A stretch of DNA of 8,856 nucleotides from Acidobacteriota bacterium (lineage in GTDB: Bacteria > Acidobacteriota > UBA6911): assembly GCA_031254095.1 (NCBI GenBank), contig JAIRVC010000086.1:1-8856 (forward strand), in the 5' to 3' direction. The position numbers were made by a program, and so were the translations under genes. The notes beneath the pieces were generated by a model. The model was not told the DNA's origin and did no database searches. It saw nothing but the letters and a program-made list of their open reading frames with translations. The stretch's first letter is position 1, and every line of letters begins with the position of its first letter. Shown here piece by piece: positions 1 through 6,405 of the stretch.

Positions 1-352
1 AAACGCCCCGGAAATCACGCACTCGCGGCAACGCGATGCTTATGAGGCGATCCAGAAATTCATACATCATGTCGCCGCGTAGCGTAACCGTCAATCCGAT
101 CGGCATCCCTTCACGAAGCTTAAAAGCAGCGATTGATTTTTTCGCCTTCGTAACGATCGGGCGCTGCCCTGTAATCGCCGCCAGTTCATCGGCCGCGACA
201 TCCAGAATCTTGGCATTCGCTATCGCGTCACCCAACCCCATATTCACATTTATCTTCACCAGTTTGGGAACCGCCATGATATTGTCATAGCCAAACTGTT
301 TCTTAATGGTCGGTACGGTTTCCGTTTTATATAAGTCCCGAAGTCTGCTCAT
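1..352 (-). CDS. rplE: 50S ribosomal protein L5, 5' part (C-terminus outside window)
   Basis: L5 binds 5S rRNA and forms part of the central protuberance, where it touches P-site tRNA and S13. Reading from the ATG at 352 gives 117 codons up to the window edge: [20 protein letters not shown], then [20 protein letters not shown], then [37 protein letters not shown] and finally RVRDFRG. This is a clear match to the first two thirds of the roughly 180-residue family, so about 60 residues are missing. The family signature LVKINVNMG is present. GAAGGTC lies about 10-16 bases before the ATG and supports the start. In E. coli, S8 represses the spc operon by binding the mRNA near this start; the spacer here carries a small hairpin, but no S8 site could be recognised. 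Confidence 0.98.
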   Translation of the reverse strand, partial: MSRLRDLYKTETVPTIKKQFGYDNIMAVPKLVKINVNMGLGDAIANAKILDVAADELAAITGQRPIVTKAKKSIAAFKLREGMPIGLTVTLRGDMMYEFLDRLISIALPRVRDFRGV

Positions 353-382
353 TGTCTGTCTGACCTTCAAAAAAATTTACGC

Positions 383-396
383 CGCTTTTATAAGCG
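383..396 (-). promoter_or_regulatory. Small hairpin with nearby T-run in the rplX-rplE spacer
   Basis: On the coding strand CGCTT-ATAA-AAGCG forms a 5-base-pair stem with a 4-base loop, starting 3 bases after the rplX stop. A run of seven T follows (plus strand 369-375) but is separated from the stem by 7 bases. The stem is short and the U-run misplaced for a normal intrinsic terminator, so at most it is a weak attenuator or processing signal before rplE. Confidence 0.3.
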
Positions 397-399
397 CAT

Positions 400-726
400 T
401 TAGGCGTCCATCGGCTCGCCGCATTTCCTGCACACTCTGGTCTTTTTTCCATCCTGGGCAACGCTGACGCCAACGCGCGTGTGCTTATTGCAATTCTTGC
501 AGACAATCTGCAGATTGGAAACATGAACAGGTGATTCTTTTGGCAGGATCCCACCCTTCACATTCTTCTGTGGATTAGGACGGGTATGCTTGCTGACGAA
601 ATTGATCCCTTCAACAATCGCGTTGTTTTTGTCTGAAAATATCCGTAGAACCTTACCGGTTTTTCCCGAATCCTTTCCGGACAAAACATAAACCATGTCA
701 TTTTTCTTTATATGCACGCTAGGCAT
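400..726 (-). CDS. rplX: 50S ribosomal protein L24, zinc-ribbon type
   Basis: L24 starts 50S assembly by binding the 5' end of 23S rRNA and later sits at the tunnel exit. The product has 108 residues (E. coli 104). A KOW motif fills about residues 8-35 (KKNDMVYVLSGKDSGKTGKV). The family segment EGINFVSKHTRPNPQ is at 39-53. The C-terminal part has Cys76-x2-Cys79 and Cys99-x2-Cys102 with TRVG and GKKTRVCRKCGE between and around them, a zinc-ribbon arrangement found in many bacterial L24 proteins but absent from E. coli. Zinc binding is inferred. The ATG is preceded by AAGGGGAT. The gene ends in TAA, 47 bases before rplE. Confidence 0.97.
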   Translation of the reverse strand: MPSVHIKKNDMVYVLSGKDSGKTGKVLRIFSDKNNAIVEGINFVSKHTRPNPQKNVKGGILPKESPVHVSNLQIVCKNCNKHTRVGVSVAQDGKKTRVCRKCGEPMDA

Positions 727-750
727 CGGATTCTATCCCCTTTGATCGCG

Positions 751-1119
751 CTAGAGCACTTCCGGCGCCAGTGAAACGATTTTCAAAAAGTCTCTGTCCC
801 TGAGCTCACGGCTGACCGGGCCAAAAACGCGCGTACCGATCGGCTCATGCTGATCGTTAATCAATACGGCGGCATTCTCGTCAAAGCGAATATAGGAACC
901 GTCTTTACGCCGAAACTCTTTACGCTGCCGCACAATGACGGCTTTGACCACCTGTCCTTTTTTAACGGTTCCATCCGGAGCGGCTTCCTTCACGCTTGCA
1001 GTAATGACGTCACCAAGCTGAGCAATTCGCCCAACCTGGTTACCCAAGGCGTTAATACAGGAAATCCTGCGAGCTCCAGAATTATCCGCCACATTCAAAA
1101 TCGTCCGCATCTGTATCAT
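751..1119 (-). CDS. rplN: 50S ribosomal protein L14
   Basis: L14 is a 50S protein at the subunit interface and is the binding place of the silencing factor RsfS in many bacteria. The chosen ATG gives exactly 122 residues, as in E. coli (122-123), starting [18 protein letters not shown]. Landmarks are [12 protein letters not shown] (53-64), [16 protein letters not shown] (73-88) and the C-terminal [13 protein letters not shown] and SLAPEVL. The frame is open upstream to 1182, but those 21 residues are translated from the spacer repeat and are not part of the protein. AAGAGGATT, about 3-12 bases before the ATG, supports the start. The TAG stop is 24 bases before rplX. Confidence 0.98.
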   Translation of the reverse strand: MIQMRTILNVADNSGARRISCINALGNQVGRIAQLGDVITASVKEAAPDGTVKKGQVVKAVIVRQRKEFRRKDGSYIRFDENAAVLINDQHEPIGTRVFGPVSRELRDRDFLKIVSLAPEVL

Positions 1120-1134
1120 GACAATCCTCTTTAC

Positions 1135-1212
1135 AATTTTCGATTTTCGATTTTCGATTGAACTTGGTTTGAATACTGGCAACCGAAAATCGCCGATTAA
1201 AAATCAAAAATT
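1135..1212 (-). repeat. TTTTCGA tandem and inverted repeat in the rpsQ-rplN spacer
   Basis: On the plus strand the heptamer ttttcga is repeated three times without change (1137-1157). A related A-rich copy lies in the opposite orientation at 1184-1212. cgattttcg (1148-1156) pairs perfectly with cgaaaatcg (1184-1192), and 1135-1148 pairs with 1199-1212 at 12 of 14 positions, leaving a 7-base bulge and a loop of about 27 bases. In the transcript this could form a long A/U-rich hairpin between the S17 stop and the L14 ribosome binding site. It has no run of U after it, so it does not look like a terminator. It may be a short dispersed intergenic repeat; this cannot be tested with one copy. Confidence 0.6.
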
Positions 1213-1214
1213 CC

Positions 1215-1490
1215 CTAATCCACGCTCACCGCGCTGGCCAGAATCTTTTCCACGCGCCATCTCTTGCGCGCGCTCAACGGTCTTGTTTCCACAATGCGTA
1301 CCTGATCGCCGACCTTACACGACTGATTTTCATCGTGCGCCAGAAATTTGGAAGTACGCCGCTGGATTTTTTTATAGAGGCGATGCGGAACCCTTCTATC
1401 GACGGCAACCGTAACGGTTTTCTGCATTGCCGTACTGGTTACTACGCCTACCTGGCTTTTGCGGATCCCTCTTTTTTCTTCCGTCTCCAT
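1215..1490 (-). CDS. rpsQ: 30S ribosomal protein S17
   Basis: S17 is an OB-fold protein that binds 16S rRNA early in assembly of the 30S body. The 91-residue protein (E. coli 84) shows QVGVVTSTAMQKTVTVAV (13-30), the hydrophobic and basic central strands, HDEN (52-55) and the family signature GDQVRIVETRPLSARKRW (61-78). The N-terminus METEEKRGIRK is slightly longer than in E. coli. The ATG lies 2 bases after the rpmC stop, and its ribosome binding site GAGG covers the end of rpmC. A 95-base spacer with an inverted TTTTCGA-type repeat follows before rplN; this is the classical S10/spc operon boundary. Confidence 0.97.
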   Translation of the reverse strand: METEEKRGIRKSQVGVVTSTAMQKTVTVAVDRRVPHRLYKKIQRRTSKFLAHDENQSCKVGDQVRIVETRPLSARKRWRVEKILASAVSVD

Positions 1491-1492
1491 CG

Positions 1493-1693
1493 CTACCTCA
1501 ACCCCTGATGTTCCATTTCCGTCAAAACAGTTTTAATACGGGCGATATCCCTCCGGATATCTTTCATTTTTCCCGCGCTTTCGGTTTGCCCAGTCGCCGC
1601 CTGAAATCTGATCCTGAGAAGCTGCTTACGCAGTTCGGTTTCTTCAACGACCAGATCTTCCTTTGACATATCACGAAATTTGGAAGCCTTCAT
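1493..1693 (-). CDS. rpmC: 50S ribosomal protein L29
   Basis: L29 is a small two-helix protein at the tunnel exit next to L23, part of the docking area for nascent-chain factors. It has 66 residues (E. coli 63). It starts [14 protein letters not shown]; the central [17 protein letters not shown] (21-37) matches the family pattern ELR.LRFQ..TGQ, and the second helix [14 protein letters not shown] (46-59) is typical. The start codon overlaps the rplP stop by ATGA (1690-1693). The complete consensus AAGGAGG lies four bases before the ATG within rplP. The stop TAG is 2 bases before the rpsQ start and forms part of the rpsQ ribosome binding site. Coupled translation of L16, L29 and S17 is likely. 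Confidence 0.97.
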   Translation of the reverse strand: MKASKFRDMSKEDLVVEETELRKQLLRIRFQAATGQTESAGKMKDIRRDIARIKTVLTEMEHQGLR

Positions 1694-2112
1694 TCCGCCT
1701 CCTTCCCGAACCGTGTAACGAATTTGGTCTTTATCCCCAGTTTATTGCCGGCCAGCCGCATGGCTTCCTGCGCCTGTTCCGCCGTAATCCCCTCCATTTC
1801 GTAGAGGATCTTACCGGGACGAACCACCGCTACCCATCCATCCGGAGCGCCCTTCCCTTTACCCATACGGGTTTCAGCCGGTTTTTTAGTAATAGGCTTA
1901 TCGGGAAAAATGCGAATCCATATTTTACCGCCTCTTTTTACAAAGCGCGTGATCGCCACACGGGCCGCCTCAATCTGCCGATCCGTTAACCAGCCGACTT
2001 CAAGCGCCTTCAGGCCATATTCGCCGAAAGTAACATCTGAACCGCGCCAAGCCTTGCCGCGCCGTTTCCCTTTCTGCTGCTTACGATATTTAACCTTTTT
2101 TGGCATTAACAT
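1690..2112 (-). CDS. rplP: 50S ribosomal protein L16
   Basis: L16 (L16/L10e family) organises 23S rRNA near the A and P sites and the central protuberance. The 140-residue product (E. coli 136) starts [15 protein letters not shown], the standard pattern, and contains [17 protein letters not shown] (62-78) and RMGKGKG (82-88). Arg82 corresponds to E. coli Arg81, the residue hydroxylated by YcfD/RoxA; whether that enzyme exists here cannot be told. The start is the first of two nearby ATGs, chosen by family alignment. Its Shine-Dalgarno AAGGA is about 14 bases away, which is rather far. The stop TGA overlaps the rpmC start (ATGA), and the last codons of this gene carry the perfect ribosome binding site of rpmC. 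Confidence 0.98.
   Translation of the reverse strand: MLMPKKVKYRKQQKGKRRGKAWRGSDVTFGEYGLKALEVGWLTDRQIEAARVAITRFVKRGGKIWIRIFPDKPITKKPAETRMGKGKGAPDGWVAVVRPGKILYEMEGITAEQAQEAMRLAGNKLGIKTKFVTRFGKEAE
1698..1704 (-). promoter_or_regulatory. rpmC: Consensus ribosome binding site of rpmC inside rplP
   Basis: The coding strand reads AAGGAGG, the full anti-Shine-Dalgarno complement, within the last codons of rplP (Lys-Glu-Ala-Glu). It sits four bases before the ATG that overlaps the rplP stop. It fixes the L29 start and shows that this organism uses canonical Shine-Dalgarno initiation. Confidence 0.85.
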
Positions 2113-2129
2113 AATAATGACTCGTTTCC

Positions 2130-2783
2130 TTACCGGGCAGCCCTGTCAGGTCTCTGCATTTCAAAGACCTCGCCCTTATAAATCCAGACTTTTATGCCAA
2201 TAACGCCGTACGTCGTACTCGCTTCAGCAAAACCATAGTCAATATCCGCCCTTAGTGTATGCAACGGCAACTGGCCGCTGAGGTACCATTCGGTGCGGGC
2301 AATTTCAGCACCGTTGAGACGCCCTGATATCCGGACTTTAATTCCCTTGGCGCCGAAACGCAGCGTTCCGTCTACAGCCCGCCGCATTGCGCGGCGGAAA
2401 GCTATGCGCTTTTCAAGCTGCTGCGCAATTCCCTCGGCCACGAGTTGGGAATCAAGTTCAGGCTTGCTGATTTCCTGTATCTTCAGGTTGACATCTCTTC
2501 CGGTTACAAGCTGCAATTCTTTCTTCAGCTTCTCGATCTCGGAGCCCTTCTTGCCGACAATAATGCCCGGCCGCGAAGTAAAAATAATGACGGTCAGCTT
2601 ATTGGCCGCCCGCTCCACGTCGATGCGCGAAACGCCGGCGTGCGCGAATTTATTCTTGAGCATGGACTTAAGGCGCAGATCCTCATGCAACAGTCCGCCG
2701 TAGTCTTTTCGCGCAAACCACCTTGATCGCCATGTTTTGTTTACGCCAAGCCTGAAACCGTAAGGATGTACTTTCTGACCCAC
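2130..2783 (-). CDS. rpsC: 30S ribosomal protein S3, GTG start
   Basis: S3 lies at the mRNA entry side of the 30S subunit and contributes to mRNA helicase activity. The product has 217 residues (E. coli 233, with a longer tail). It starts [12 protein letters not shown], as in nearly all S3 proteins. The type 2 KH domain has [11 protein letters not shown] (70-80) with the GKKG loop at 77-80. The C-terminal domain holds [12 protein letters not shown] (153-164) and [13 protein letters not shown] (172-184). Arg130, Arg131 and Arg134 match the E. coli helicase-linked residues Arg131, Arg132 and Lys135. The initiation codon is GTG, which must be right because the conserved start begins there. It is supported by GGGGAGGT just upstream. 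The gene ends in TAA, 17 bases before rplP. Confidence 0.98.
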   Translation of the reverse strand: MGQKVHPYGFRLGVNKTWRSRWFARKDYGGLLHEDLRLKSMLKNKFAHAGVSRIDVERAANKLTVIIFTSRPGIIVGKKGSEIEKLKKELQLVTGRDVNLKIQEISKPELDSQLVAEGIAQQLEKRIAFRRAMRRAVDGTLRFGAKGIKVRISGRLNGAEIARTEWYLSGQLPLHTLRADIDYGFAEASTTYGVIGIKVWIYKGEVFEMQRPDRAAR

Positions 2784-2787
2784 GGAT

Positions 2788-2797
2788 GACCTCCCCT
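2788..2797 (-). promoter_or_regulatory. rpsC: Strong ribosome binding site supporting the rpsC GTG start
   Basis: The coding strand reads AGGGGAGGTC here, overlapping the TAG stop of rplV and followed 4 bases later by the GTG of rpsC. The strong match decides for the GTG start, together with the conserved S3 N-terminus that begins at this codon. Confidence 0.8.
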
Positions 2798-3149
2798 ACC
2801 CTTCTATGTCCTTGCCTTTAATCACTACAATCACATGTTTGCCGCGCCGCTGCTGCCTGTGCGCTCTGCCCTGCGGAGCGGGACGTACGCGCCGCCGCCA
2901 CTTTGTCGGCCCGGAATCAACCACCGCGCTTGCCACGATAAATTCATCCACATTTGCGGTGGCGTCTTTTTCGCGCGCGTTGGCAACGGCCGAAAGCAAT
3001 ACCTTTTCAATCGCCCCGGTCGCCCGTTTATTTGTAAAGCGCAGGATTGCCAGCGCTTCCTCGACGCTACGACCCCGTATAAGGTCAATAACAAGCCGGG
3101 CTTTCTGCGGCGACCCCTTCAAGTATTTGCCTTTTGCAATAGCTTCCAT
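2796..3149 (-). CDS. rplV: 50S ribosomal protein L22
   Basis: L22 contacts all 23S rRNA domains, and its long beta-hairpin lines the exit tunnel opposite L4; changes in that hairpin can give macrolide resistance. The chosen ATG gives 117 residues beginning MEAIAKGKYLKGSPQKARLV, which matches the family start (E. coli begins METIAKHRHARS). The frame is also open further upstream to a TTG at 3197, but the 16 added residues resemble no L22, so that start is rejected. Landmarks are LIRGRSVEEALAIL (23-36), KVLLSAVANA (49-58) and the hairpin at about 80-98 including GRAHR. The nearest Shine-Dalgarno, AGGAT, lies inside a 22-base palindrome that ends 8 bases before the ATG. The TAG stop falls within the strong ribosome binding site of rpsC. 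Confidence 0.97.
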   Translation of the reverse strand: MEAIAKGKYLKGSPQKARLVIDLIRGRSVEEALAILRFTNKRATGAIEKVLLSAVANAREKDATANVDEFIVASAVVDSGPTKWRRRVRPAPQGRAHRQQRRGKHVIVVIKGKDIEG

Positions 3150-3157
3150 AGTTACAT

Positions 3158-3179
3158 AATCCTGAAATATTTCCGGATT
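3158..3179 (-). promoter_or_regulatory. 22-base palindrome covering the rplV ribosome binding site
   Basis: On the plus strand aatcc-t-gaaatatttc-c-ggatt is a palindrome with one mismatched pair (3163/3174). It ends 8 bases before the rplV ATG and includes the only Shine-Dalgarno-like sequence, AGGAT, on the coding strand. In RNA it could fold as a 5-base-pair stem, a mismatch, 3 more pairs and an AUAU loop, which would hide the ribosome binding site. It could equally be a protein-binding site or a chance event; function is inferred only. Confidence 0.35.
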
Positions 3180-3254
3180 CCCGACCCGGCGTTCCAAAAC
3201 GCGATATTATTCGCAAGCCGTTCCGCGCATCCTAATTATCCCTGTCAGCGCAGG

Positions 3255-3542
3255 CTATTTCATTGAAGTCGATTTTTCAGACGCCTTCGCCGTATGCCCC
3301 TTGAATGTCCGCGTAGGAGCGAATTCTCCCAGCTTGTGACTGACCATGTTCTCTGAAATATAAATCGGAATAAACTTCTTGCCGTTATGCACCGCAACCG
3401 TTAGCCCAACCATTTCCGGCGTAATCGTAGAACGGCGCGACCATGTTTTTATCACAGTCCGCGCGCCGGAACTCGCAACCGACTTCACCTTGGAAAGAAA
3501 ATGTTCATCAACAAAAGGACCTTTTTTAACTGATCTGGTCAT
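3255..3542 (-). CDS. rpsS: 30S ribosomal protein S19
   Basis: S19 sits in the head of the 30S subunit near the A site, pairs with S13 and contacts the 50S central protuberance. The 95-residue protein (E. coli 92) shows the family start [12 protein letters not shown] (3-14), [22 protein letters not shown] (33-54) and the signature [14 protein letters not shown] (70-83). The C-terminal tail ASEKSTSMK is less basic than in E. coli. The ATG is 8 bases downstream of the rplB stop, and the ribosome binding site AGGT lies between them. After the TAG stop there is an unusually long spacer of 105 bases before rplV; these two genes are usually close together. Confidence 0.98.
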   Translation of the reverse strand: MTRSVKKGPFVDEHFLSKVKSVASSGARTVIKTWSRRSTITPEMVGLTVAVHNGKKFIPIYISENMVSHKLGEFAPTRTFKGHTAKASEKSTSMK

Positions 3543-3550
3543 GCCGTTAC

Positions 3551-4378
3551 CTACTTACCTCGGCGCTTGATAATAAAGCGCTGCGTACGTTTATTATTCC
3601 GGGTTTTATAACCTTTTGTGGGGACGCCCCACGGACTCACGGGATTGCGTCCGCCTGAAGTTTTACCTTCGCCGCCGCCGTGTGGATGATCAACCGGGTT
3701 CATAACAACACCGCGCACCGTGGGACGAATCCCCAGCCAGCGCGAACGTCCGGCTTTGCCTATTGAAACATTTTCAAAATTGAGATTTCCAACCTGACCG
3801 ACGGTCGCGTAACAATCGAGATGGATCATTCGCGTTTCACCCGAAGGCATTTTGATCTGCGCGTATCCGGCTTCCTTTGCGACAAGCTGCGCGGCCACGC
3901 CAGCGCTACGCGCCAGTTGTCCGCCTTTTCCCTTTTTCATTTCTATATTGTGAATCGTCGTACCGAGCGGAATATTCCTGAGCGGCAAAGCGTTTCCGGT
4001 CAGAATATCCGCCGATTCACCCGCAACTACGGACGCTCCCACCGCCAGACCATCGGGCGCGAGAATATAGCGTTTTTCTCCGTCCGCGTAGCAAAGCAGG
4101 GCAATACGCGCCGAGCGATTGGGATCGTACTCGATAGCAAGCACCTTCGCCGGAATCTCCCGTTTATCGCGCCGAAAATCAATAATTCGATAAAGTCTTT
4201 TATGCCCGCCGCCGCGATGCCTGATTGTAAGACGTCCCTTGTTGTTACGTCCGGAGATTCTGCGTTTAGGTTCGGTCAGGCCTTTAAGCGGCCGCTCTTT
4301 TGACAGCTCTTTAGTGTCAAGAGTAGTCTTAAACCGAATCGCGGGCGACGTAGGATTATAGGTCTTAATTTTAGACAT
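3551..4378 (-). CDS. rplB: 50S ribosomal protein L2
   Basis: L2 is needed for subunit association and for a functional peptidyl transferase centre. It is full length at 275 residues (E. coli 273). Domains in order are an N-terminal basic tail, the OB-like fold (about 60-130) with [18 protein letters not shown] (43-60), the SH3-like domain (about 130-200) and the C-terminal extension, which holds the invariant [13 protein letters not shown] (226-238). The conserved His231 corresponds to E. coli His229. The end is [13 protein letters not shown]. The ATG has AGGAG about 11 bases upstream, just after the rplW stop. The TAG stop is 8 bases before the rpsS start. Composition and codon use look like the other ribosomal protein genes; nothing is missing. 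Confidence 0.99.
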   Translation of the reverse strand: MSKIKTYNPTSPAIRFKTTLDTKELSKERPLKGLTEPKRRISGRNNKGRLTIRHRGGGHKRLYRIIDFRRDKREIPAKVLAIEYDPNRSARIALLCYADGEKRYILAPDGLAVGASVVAGESADILTGNALPLRNIPLGTTIHNIEMKKGKGGQLARSAGVAAQLVAKEAGYAQIKMPSGETRMIHLDCYATVGQVGNLNFENVSIGKAGRSRWLGIRPTVRGVVMNPVDHPHGGGEGKTSGGRNPVSPWGVPTKGYKTRNNKRTQRFIIKRRGK

Positions 4379-4395
4379 TTTCGGCCCTGCTCCTG

Positions 4396-4689
4396 TTATA
4401 ACGCCTCGGAGAATTCAATCATCTTTTCGCCTTTTTTAAGCGTGACGTAAGCCTTCTTCCAATCGGGACGCCGGCCGGCGTATTTGCCCTGGCGTTTCTT
4501 TTTCCCGTGGAAATTGGCGGTGCGCACACCGGCTACTTTAACTTTGAAGATATTCTCAACCGCGTCTTTGATCTCAATTTTGTTGGCATCCCGCAGAACT
4601 TTAAAAGCCAGAGTTTGCTGGTTTTCTTTGAGCAACGTGCTTTTTTCCGTAATGACAGGCGATTTTAATACAAGTTCTCTTCTGTTCAT
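4396..4689 (-). CDS. rplW: 50S ribosomal protein L23
   Basis: L23 lies at the exit of the peptide tunnel and is the main docking site for trigger factor and for the signal recognition particle. The 97-residue product is near the usual length of about 95-100. It shows the family start SPVITEKST (10-18), the segment [18 protein letters not shown] (35-52), and the basic loop [21 protein letters not shown] (62-82), which contacts rRNA. The start overlaps the rplD stop (ATGA, 4686-4689). Its Shine-Dalgarno AGGAGG lies inside the end of rplD (4700-4705), about 10 bases before the ATG, so translation is probably coupled to L4. rplB follows after 17 bases. Confidence 0.97.
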   Translation of the reverse strand: MNRRELVLKSPVITEKSTLLKENQQTLAFKVLRDANKIEIKDAVENIFKVKVAGVRTANFHGKKKRQGKYAGRRPDWKKAYVTLKKGEKMIEFSEAL

Positions 4690-5312
4690 TTGTTCAGGGC
4701 CTCCTGTACCTGGAGGATGGCGTCCCTGGAAAAAAGAAGCGCGTCACTGTTTACAACATCGAAAATATTGACCGCGTTTCCAGGAACCAGCTTCACAGCC
4801 GGCAGATTCCGCAAGGAAAGAAGCAGGTTTTTCTCGCCGGTGGAATCAATCACCAGCACTTTCCCGCCGATTCCAAATGTGTTCAGAATCCTGTTAAATT
4901 CTTTGGTTTTATGACTCTCAAGCGGCAGGCCTTCAACCACCGTCACCAGATTCTCGCTGAATTTGGCTGAAAGCGCCGAACGGAGCGCGCCGCGAAGTTT
5001 TTTGCGCGGGAAACTATAAGAATAGTCGCGCGGTTTGGGGCCATGAACCGTGCCGCCGTGCCGCCACAGCGGGCTACGCACACTGCCTATTCGGGCGCGT
5101 CCTGTTCCCTTCTGTTTCCACAGCTTCTTTCCGCTGCCGCTGACTTCGCCTCGTACTTTCGTCGAAGCCGTCCCGGCCCGAAGTGAGTCGTTGTAATGTT
5201 TTATGGCTTCCCAAATGAGCGGTTCGTTAAATTCCGCCTTAAAAACCTCGTCGGAAAGGTCGATCTTTCCCACAATCTCATTGGCAAGGTTTTTTACCTC
5301 TATCTCCGCCAT
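4686..5312 (-). CDS. rplD: 50S ribosomal protein L4 (L4/L1e family)
   Basis: L4 binds 23S rRNA domain I and its extended loop lines the constriction of the peptide exit tunnel next to L22. In E. coli it also represses its own S10 operon by binding the leader. There are 208 residues (E. coli 201). The tunnel loop spans roughly residues 48-96 and contains the family signature SGSGKKLWKQKGTGRAR (58-74) followed by GSVRSPLWRHGG. The ATG is preceded by GAGGTTTGTA, a good ribosome binding site. A 70-base spacer separates it from rplC. The TGA stop overlaps the rplW start as ATGA, which implies translational coupling. The repressor binding site known from E. coli cannot lie before rpsJ here, because that gap is only 10 bases. 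Confidence 0.98.
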   Translation of the reverse strand: MAEIEVKNLANEIVGKIDLSDEVFKAEFNEPLIWEAIKHYNDSLRAGTASTKVRGEVSGSGKKLWKQKGTGRARIGSVRSPLWRHGGTVHGPKPRDYSYSFPRKKLRGALRSALSAKFSENLVTVVEGLPLESHKTKEFNRILNTFGIGGKVLVIDSTGEKNLLLSLRNLPAVKLVPGNAVNIFDVVNSDALLFSRDAILQVQEALNK

Positions 5313-5347
5313 TACAAACCTCTTTTAACTGTTAGCCGAAACTTCTA

Positions 5348-5376
5348 ATTATAACCTATCGGCGTAAAATTGCTAT
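5348..5376 (-). promoter_or_regulatory. Possible internal promoter in the rplC-rplD spacer
   Basis: The 70-base spacer between rplC and rplD carries a perfect TATAAT on the coding strand (plus strand attata, 5348-5353). At 17 bases upstream the hexamer is ATAGCA (5371-5376), which fits the -35 consensus at only 3 of 6 positions. GCCGA and TCGGC (5359-5363 and 5335-5339) flank the -10 box as a 5-base-pair dyad. It may be an internal promoter for rplD and later genes, or just an A/T-rich spacer. Confidence 0.22.
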
Positions 5377-5382
5377 ACCTTT

Positions 5383-6012
5383 TTAAGCCTTTTTTAATAG
5401 AACATAGCCACCATTGCGGCCCGGAACGGCACCCGCAACCAAAAGGAGGTTATCCTGTTCCTCTATACGCATAATTTTCAGATTTTTAACCGTAACCCGT
5501 TCATTCCCCATGTGGCCGGCCGCACGCATACCGGCCATAACCCGGGCCGGATACGCGGAAGCGCCGATGGAACCGGGCGCGCGATGGAACATCGAACCGT
5601 GCGACCCTCTACCGCCTCCAAAATGATGCCTTTTTATAACGCCGGCAAAACCATGTCCCTTGCTGGTTCCAATCACATTGATTTTTTCCTGCGGCTGAAA
5701 AACCTGCTGCGCAAGGATATGGTCGCCCAGCTTCACGGCTTCATCGCCGCCAATTTCGCTGAACTCGCGAATAATCCGGCAGGGATTCACGCCGGCTTTC
5801 TTGAAATGTCCAGCACGGGGCTTTTTAACCCGCGAAGGCCTGATAAATTCGACCAGGCCGAGCTGCACGGTTTCATAGCCGTCCTTCTCTTTCGATTTTT
5901 TTTGCACAACAACGCAGGGACCGGCTTTTATGATAGTCACGGGAGTAACCACGCCCGCTTCATCAAAAACCTGCGTCATCCCAACTTTAATTCCAATCAG
6001 TCCGTCAACCAT
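5383..6012 (-). CDS. rplC: 50S ribosomal protein L3
   Basis: L3 is an early assembly protein of the 50S subunit, and its long loop reaches towards the peptidyl transferase centre. It has 209 residues, the same as E. coli. Family landmarks are [10 protein letters not shown] (7-16), [17 protein letters not shown] (115-131), the loop [15 protein letters not shown] (136-150), [12 protein letters not shown] (166-177) and the C-terminal GAVPGRNGG. In E. coli Gln150 is methylated by PrmB; the aligned position here (about residue 153, in GASAYP) is alanine, so that modification cannot occur at this site. Similar Ala or Ser versions are common in other phyla, so this is a family variant rather than damage. 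The ATG has GGAG about 11 bases upstream, directly after a hairpin in the rpsJ-rplC spacer. Confidence 0.98.
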   Translation of the reverse strand: MVDGLIGIKVGMTQVFDEAGVVTPVTIIKAGPCVVVQKKSKEKDGYETVQLGLVEFIRPSRVKKPRAGHFKKAGVNPCRIIREFSEIGGDEAVKLGDHILAQQVFQPQEKINVIGTSKGHGFAGVIKRHHFGGGRGSHGSMFHRAPGSIGASAYPARVMAGMRAAGHMGNERVTVKNLKIMRIEEQDNLLLVAGAVPGRNGGYVLLKKA

Positions 6013-6028
6013 ATTTGTACTGGCTCCG

Positions 6029-6048
6029 GCAAAGGAAAACCCCTTTGC
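6029..6048 (-). promoter_or_regulatory. Hairpin directly before the rplC ribosome binding site
   Basis: The spacer between rpsJ and rplC has a perfect 7-base-pair inverted repeat, gcaaagg (6029-6035) and cctttgc (6042-6048), with a 6-base loop. On the coding strand the stem ends one base before the GGAG that serves rplC (plus strand ctcc, 6024-6027). There is no U-run after it, so it is not an intrinsic terminator. It could be a protein-binding or processing site controlling L3 and downstream genes. Confidence 0.45.
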
Positions 6049-6068
6049 ATTCGCTTTACATCCGGAAA

Positions 6069-6395
6069 TTATTTGTGTTCCGTTCCAAAAGCCTTGATTT
6101 CAACGTCGATGGCCGCGGGCAGATCCAGCTTCATCAGCGCATCCACCGTCTGCGGAGTCGGCTCAAGAATATCCACAAGCCGTTTATGCGTCCGAATCTC
6201 AAACTGCTCACGTGATTTTTTATCCACATGCGGCGAGCGCAGAACGCAGAACTTGTTTTTAAGCGTCGGCAGAGGAATGGGGCCGGAAACTCTCGACCCC
6301 GTACGTTTAGCTATATCAACGATTTCAGAAGTGGATTGATCCAAAACCCTGTAATCGTAAGCTTTCAGTCTTATTCTAATTTTTTCGCTCAACAT
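6069..6395 (-). CDS. rpsJ: 30S ribosomal protein S10
   Basis: S10 sits in the head of the 30S subunit. In many bacteria it also acts as NusE, the NusB partner in transcription antitermination. The protein has 108 residues (E. coli 103). It begins with [10 protein letters not shown], typical of the family, and contains SGPIPLPT (38-45) and the signature RTHKRLVDI (68-76). The extra residues are at the C-terminus (FGTEHK). The ATG lies only 10 bases after the tuf stop, and its Shine-Dalgarno-like GGAG overlaps the end of tuf. There is therefore no room for an S10 leader of the E. coli type, where L4 acts. Any autogenous control of this operon must sit elsewhere; the 56-base spacer after this gene carries a hairpin. 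Confidence 0.98.
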   Translation of the reverse strand: MLSEKIRIRLKAYDYRVLDQSTSEIVDIAKRTGSRVSGPIPLPTLKNKFCVLRSPHVDKKSREQFEIRTHKRLVDILEPTPQTVDALMKLDLPAAIDVEIKAFGTEHK

Positions 6396-6405
6396 AACGT
6401 TTCCG

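Noticed and set aside
353..399. Intrinsic terminator between rplX and rplE
   Set aside because: The stem has only 5 pairs, the T-run is 7 bases away, and rplE continues the same conserved operon, so a true terminator is unlikely; kept only as a weak hairpin.
1120..1182. N-terminal extension of L14 by 21 residues
   Set aside because: The extension is translated from the spacer repeat; L14 proteins start at MIQ, and the ribosome binding site AAGAGGATT sits just before 1119.
3150..3197. N-terminal extension of L22 from a TTG
   Set aside because: The 16 added residues resemble no L22 and the family start MEAIAK lies at 3149; the open frame is probably chance.
3821..4303. Plus-strand open frame of 160 codons opposite rplB
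   Set aside because: It is antisense to an intact L2 gene and its translation is low-complexity basic and aromatic text with no recognisable domain.
5512..6339. Plus-strand open frame of 275 codons opposite rplC and rpsJ
   Set aside because: It lies fully antisense to two clear ribosomal protein genes, has no family resemblance, and long antisense frames are expected opposite codon-biased genes.
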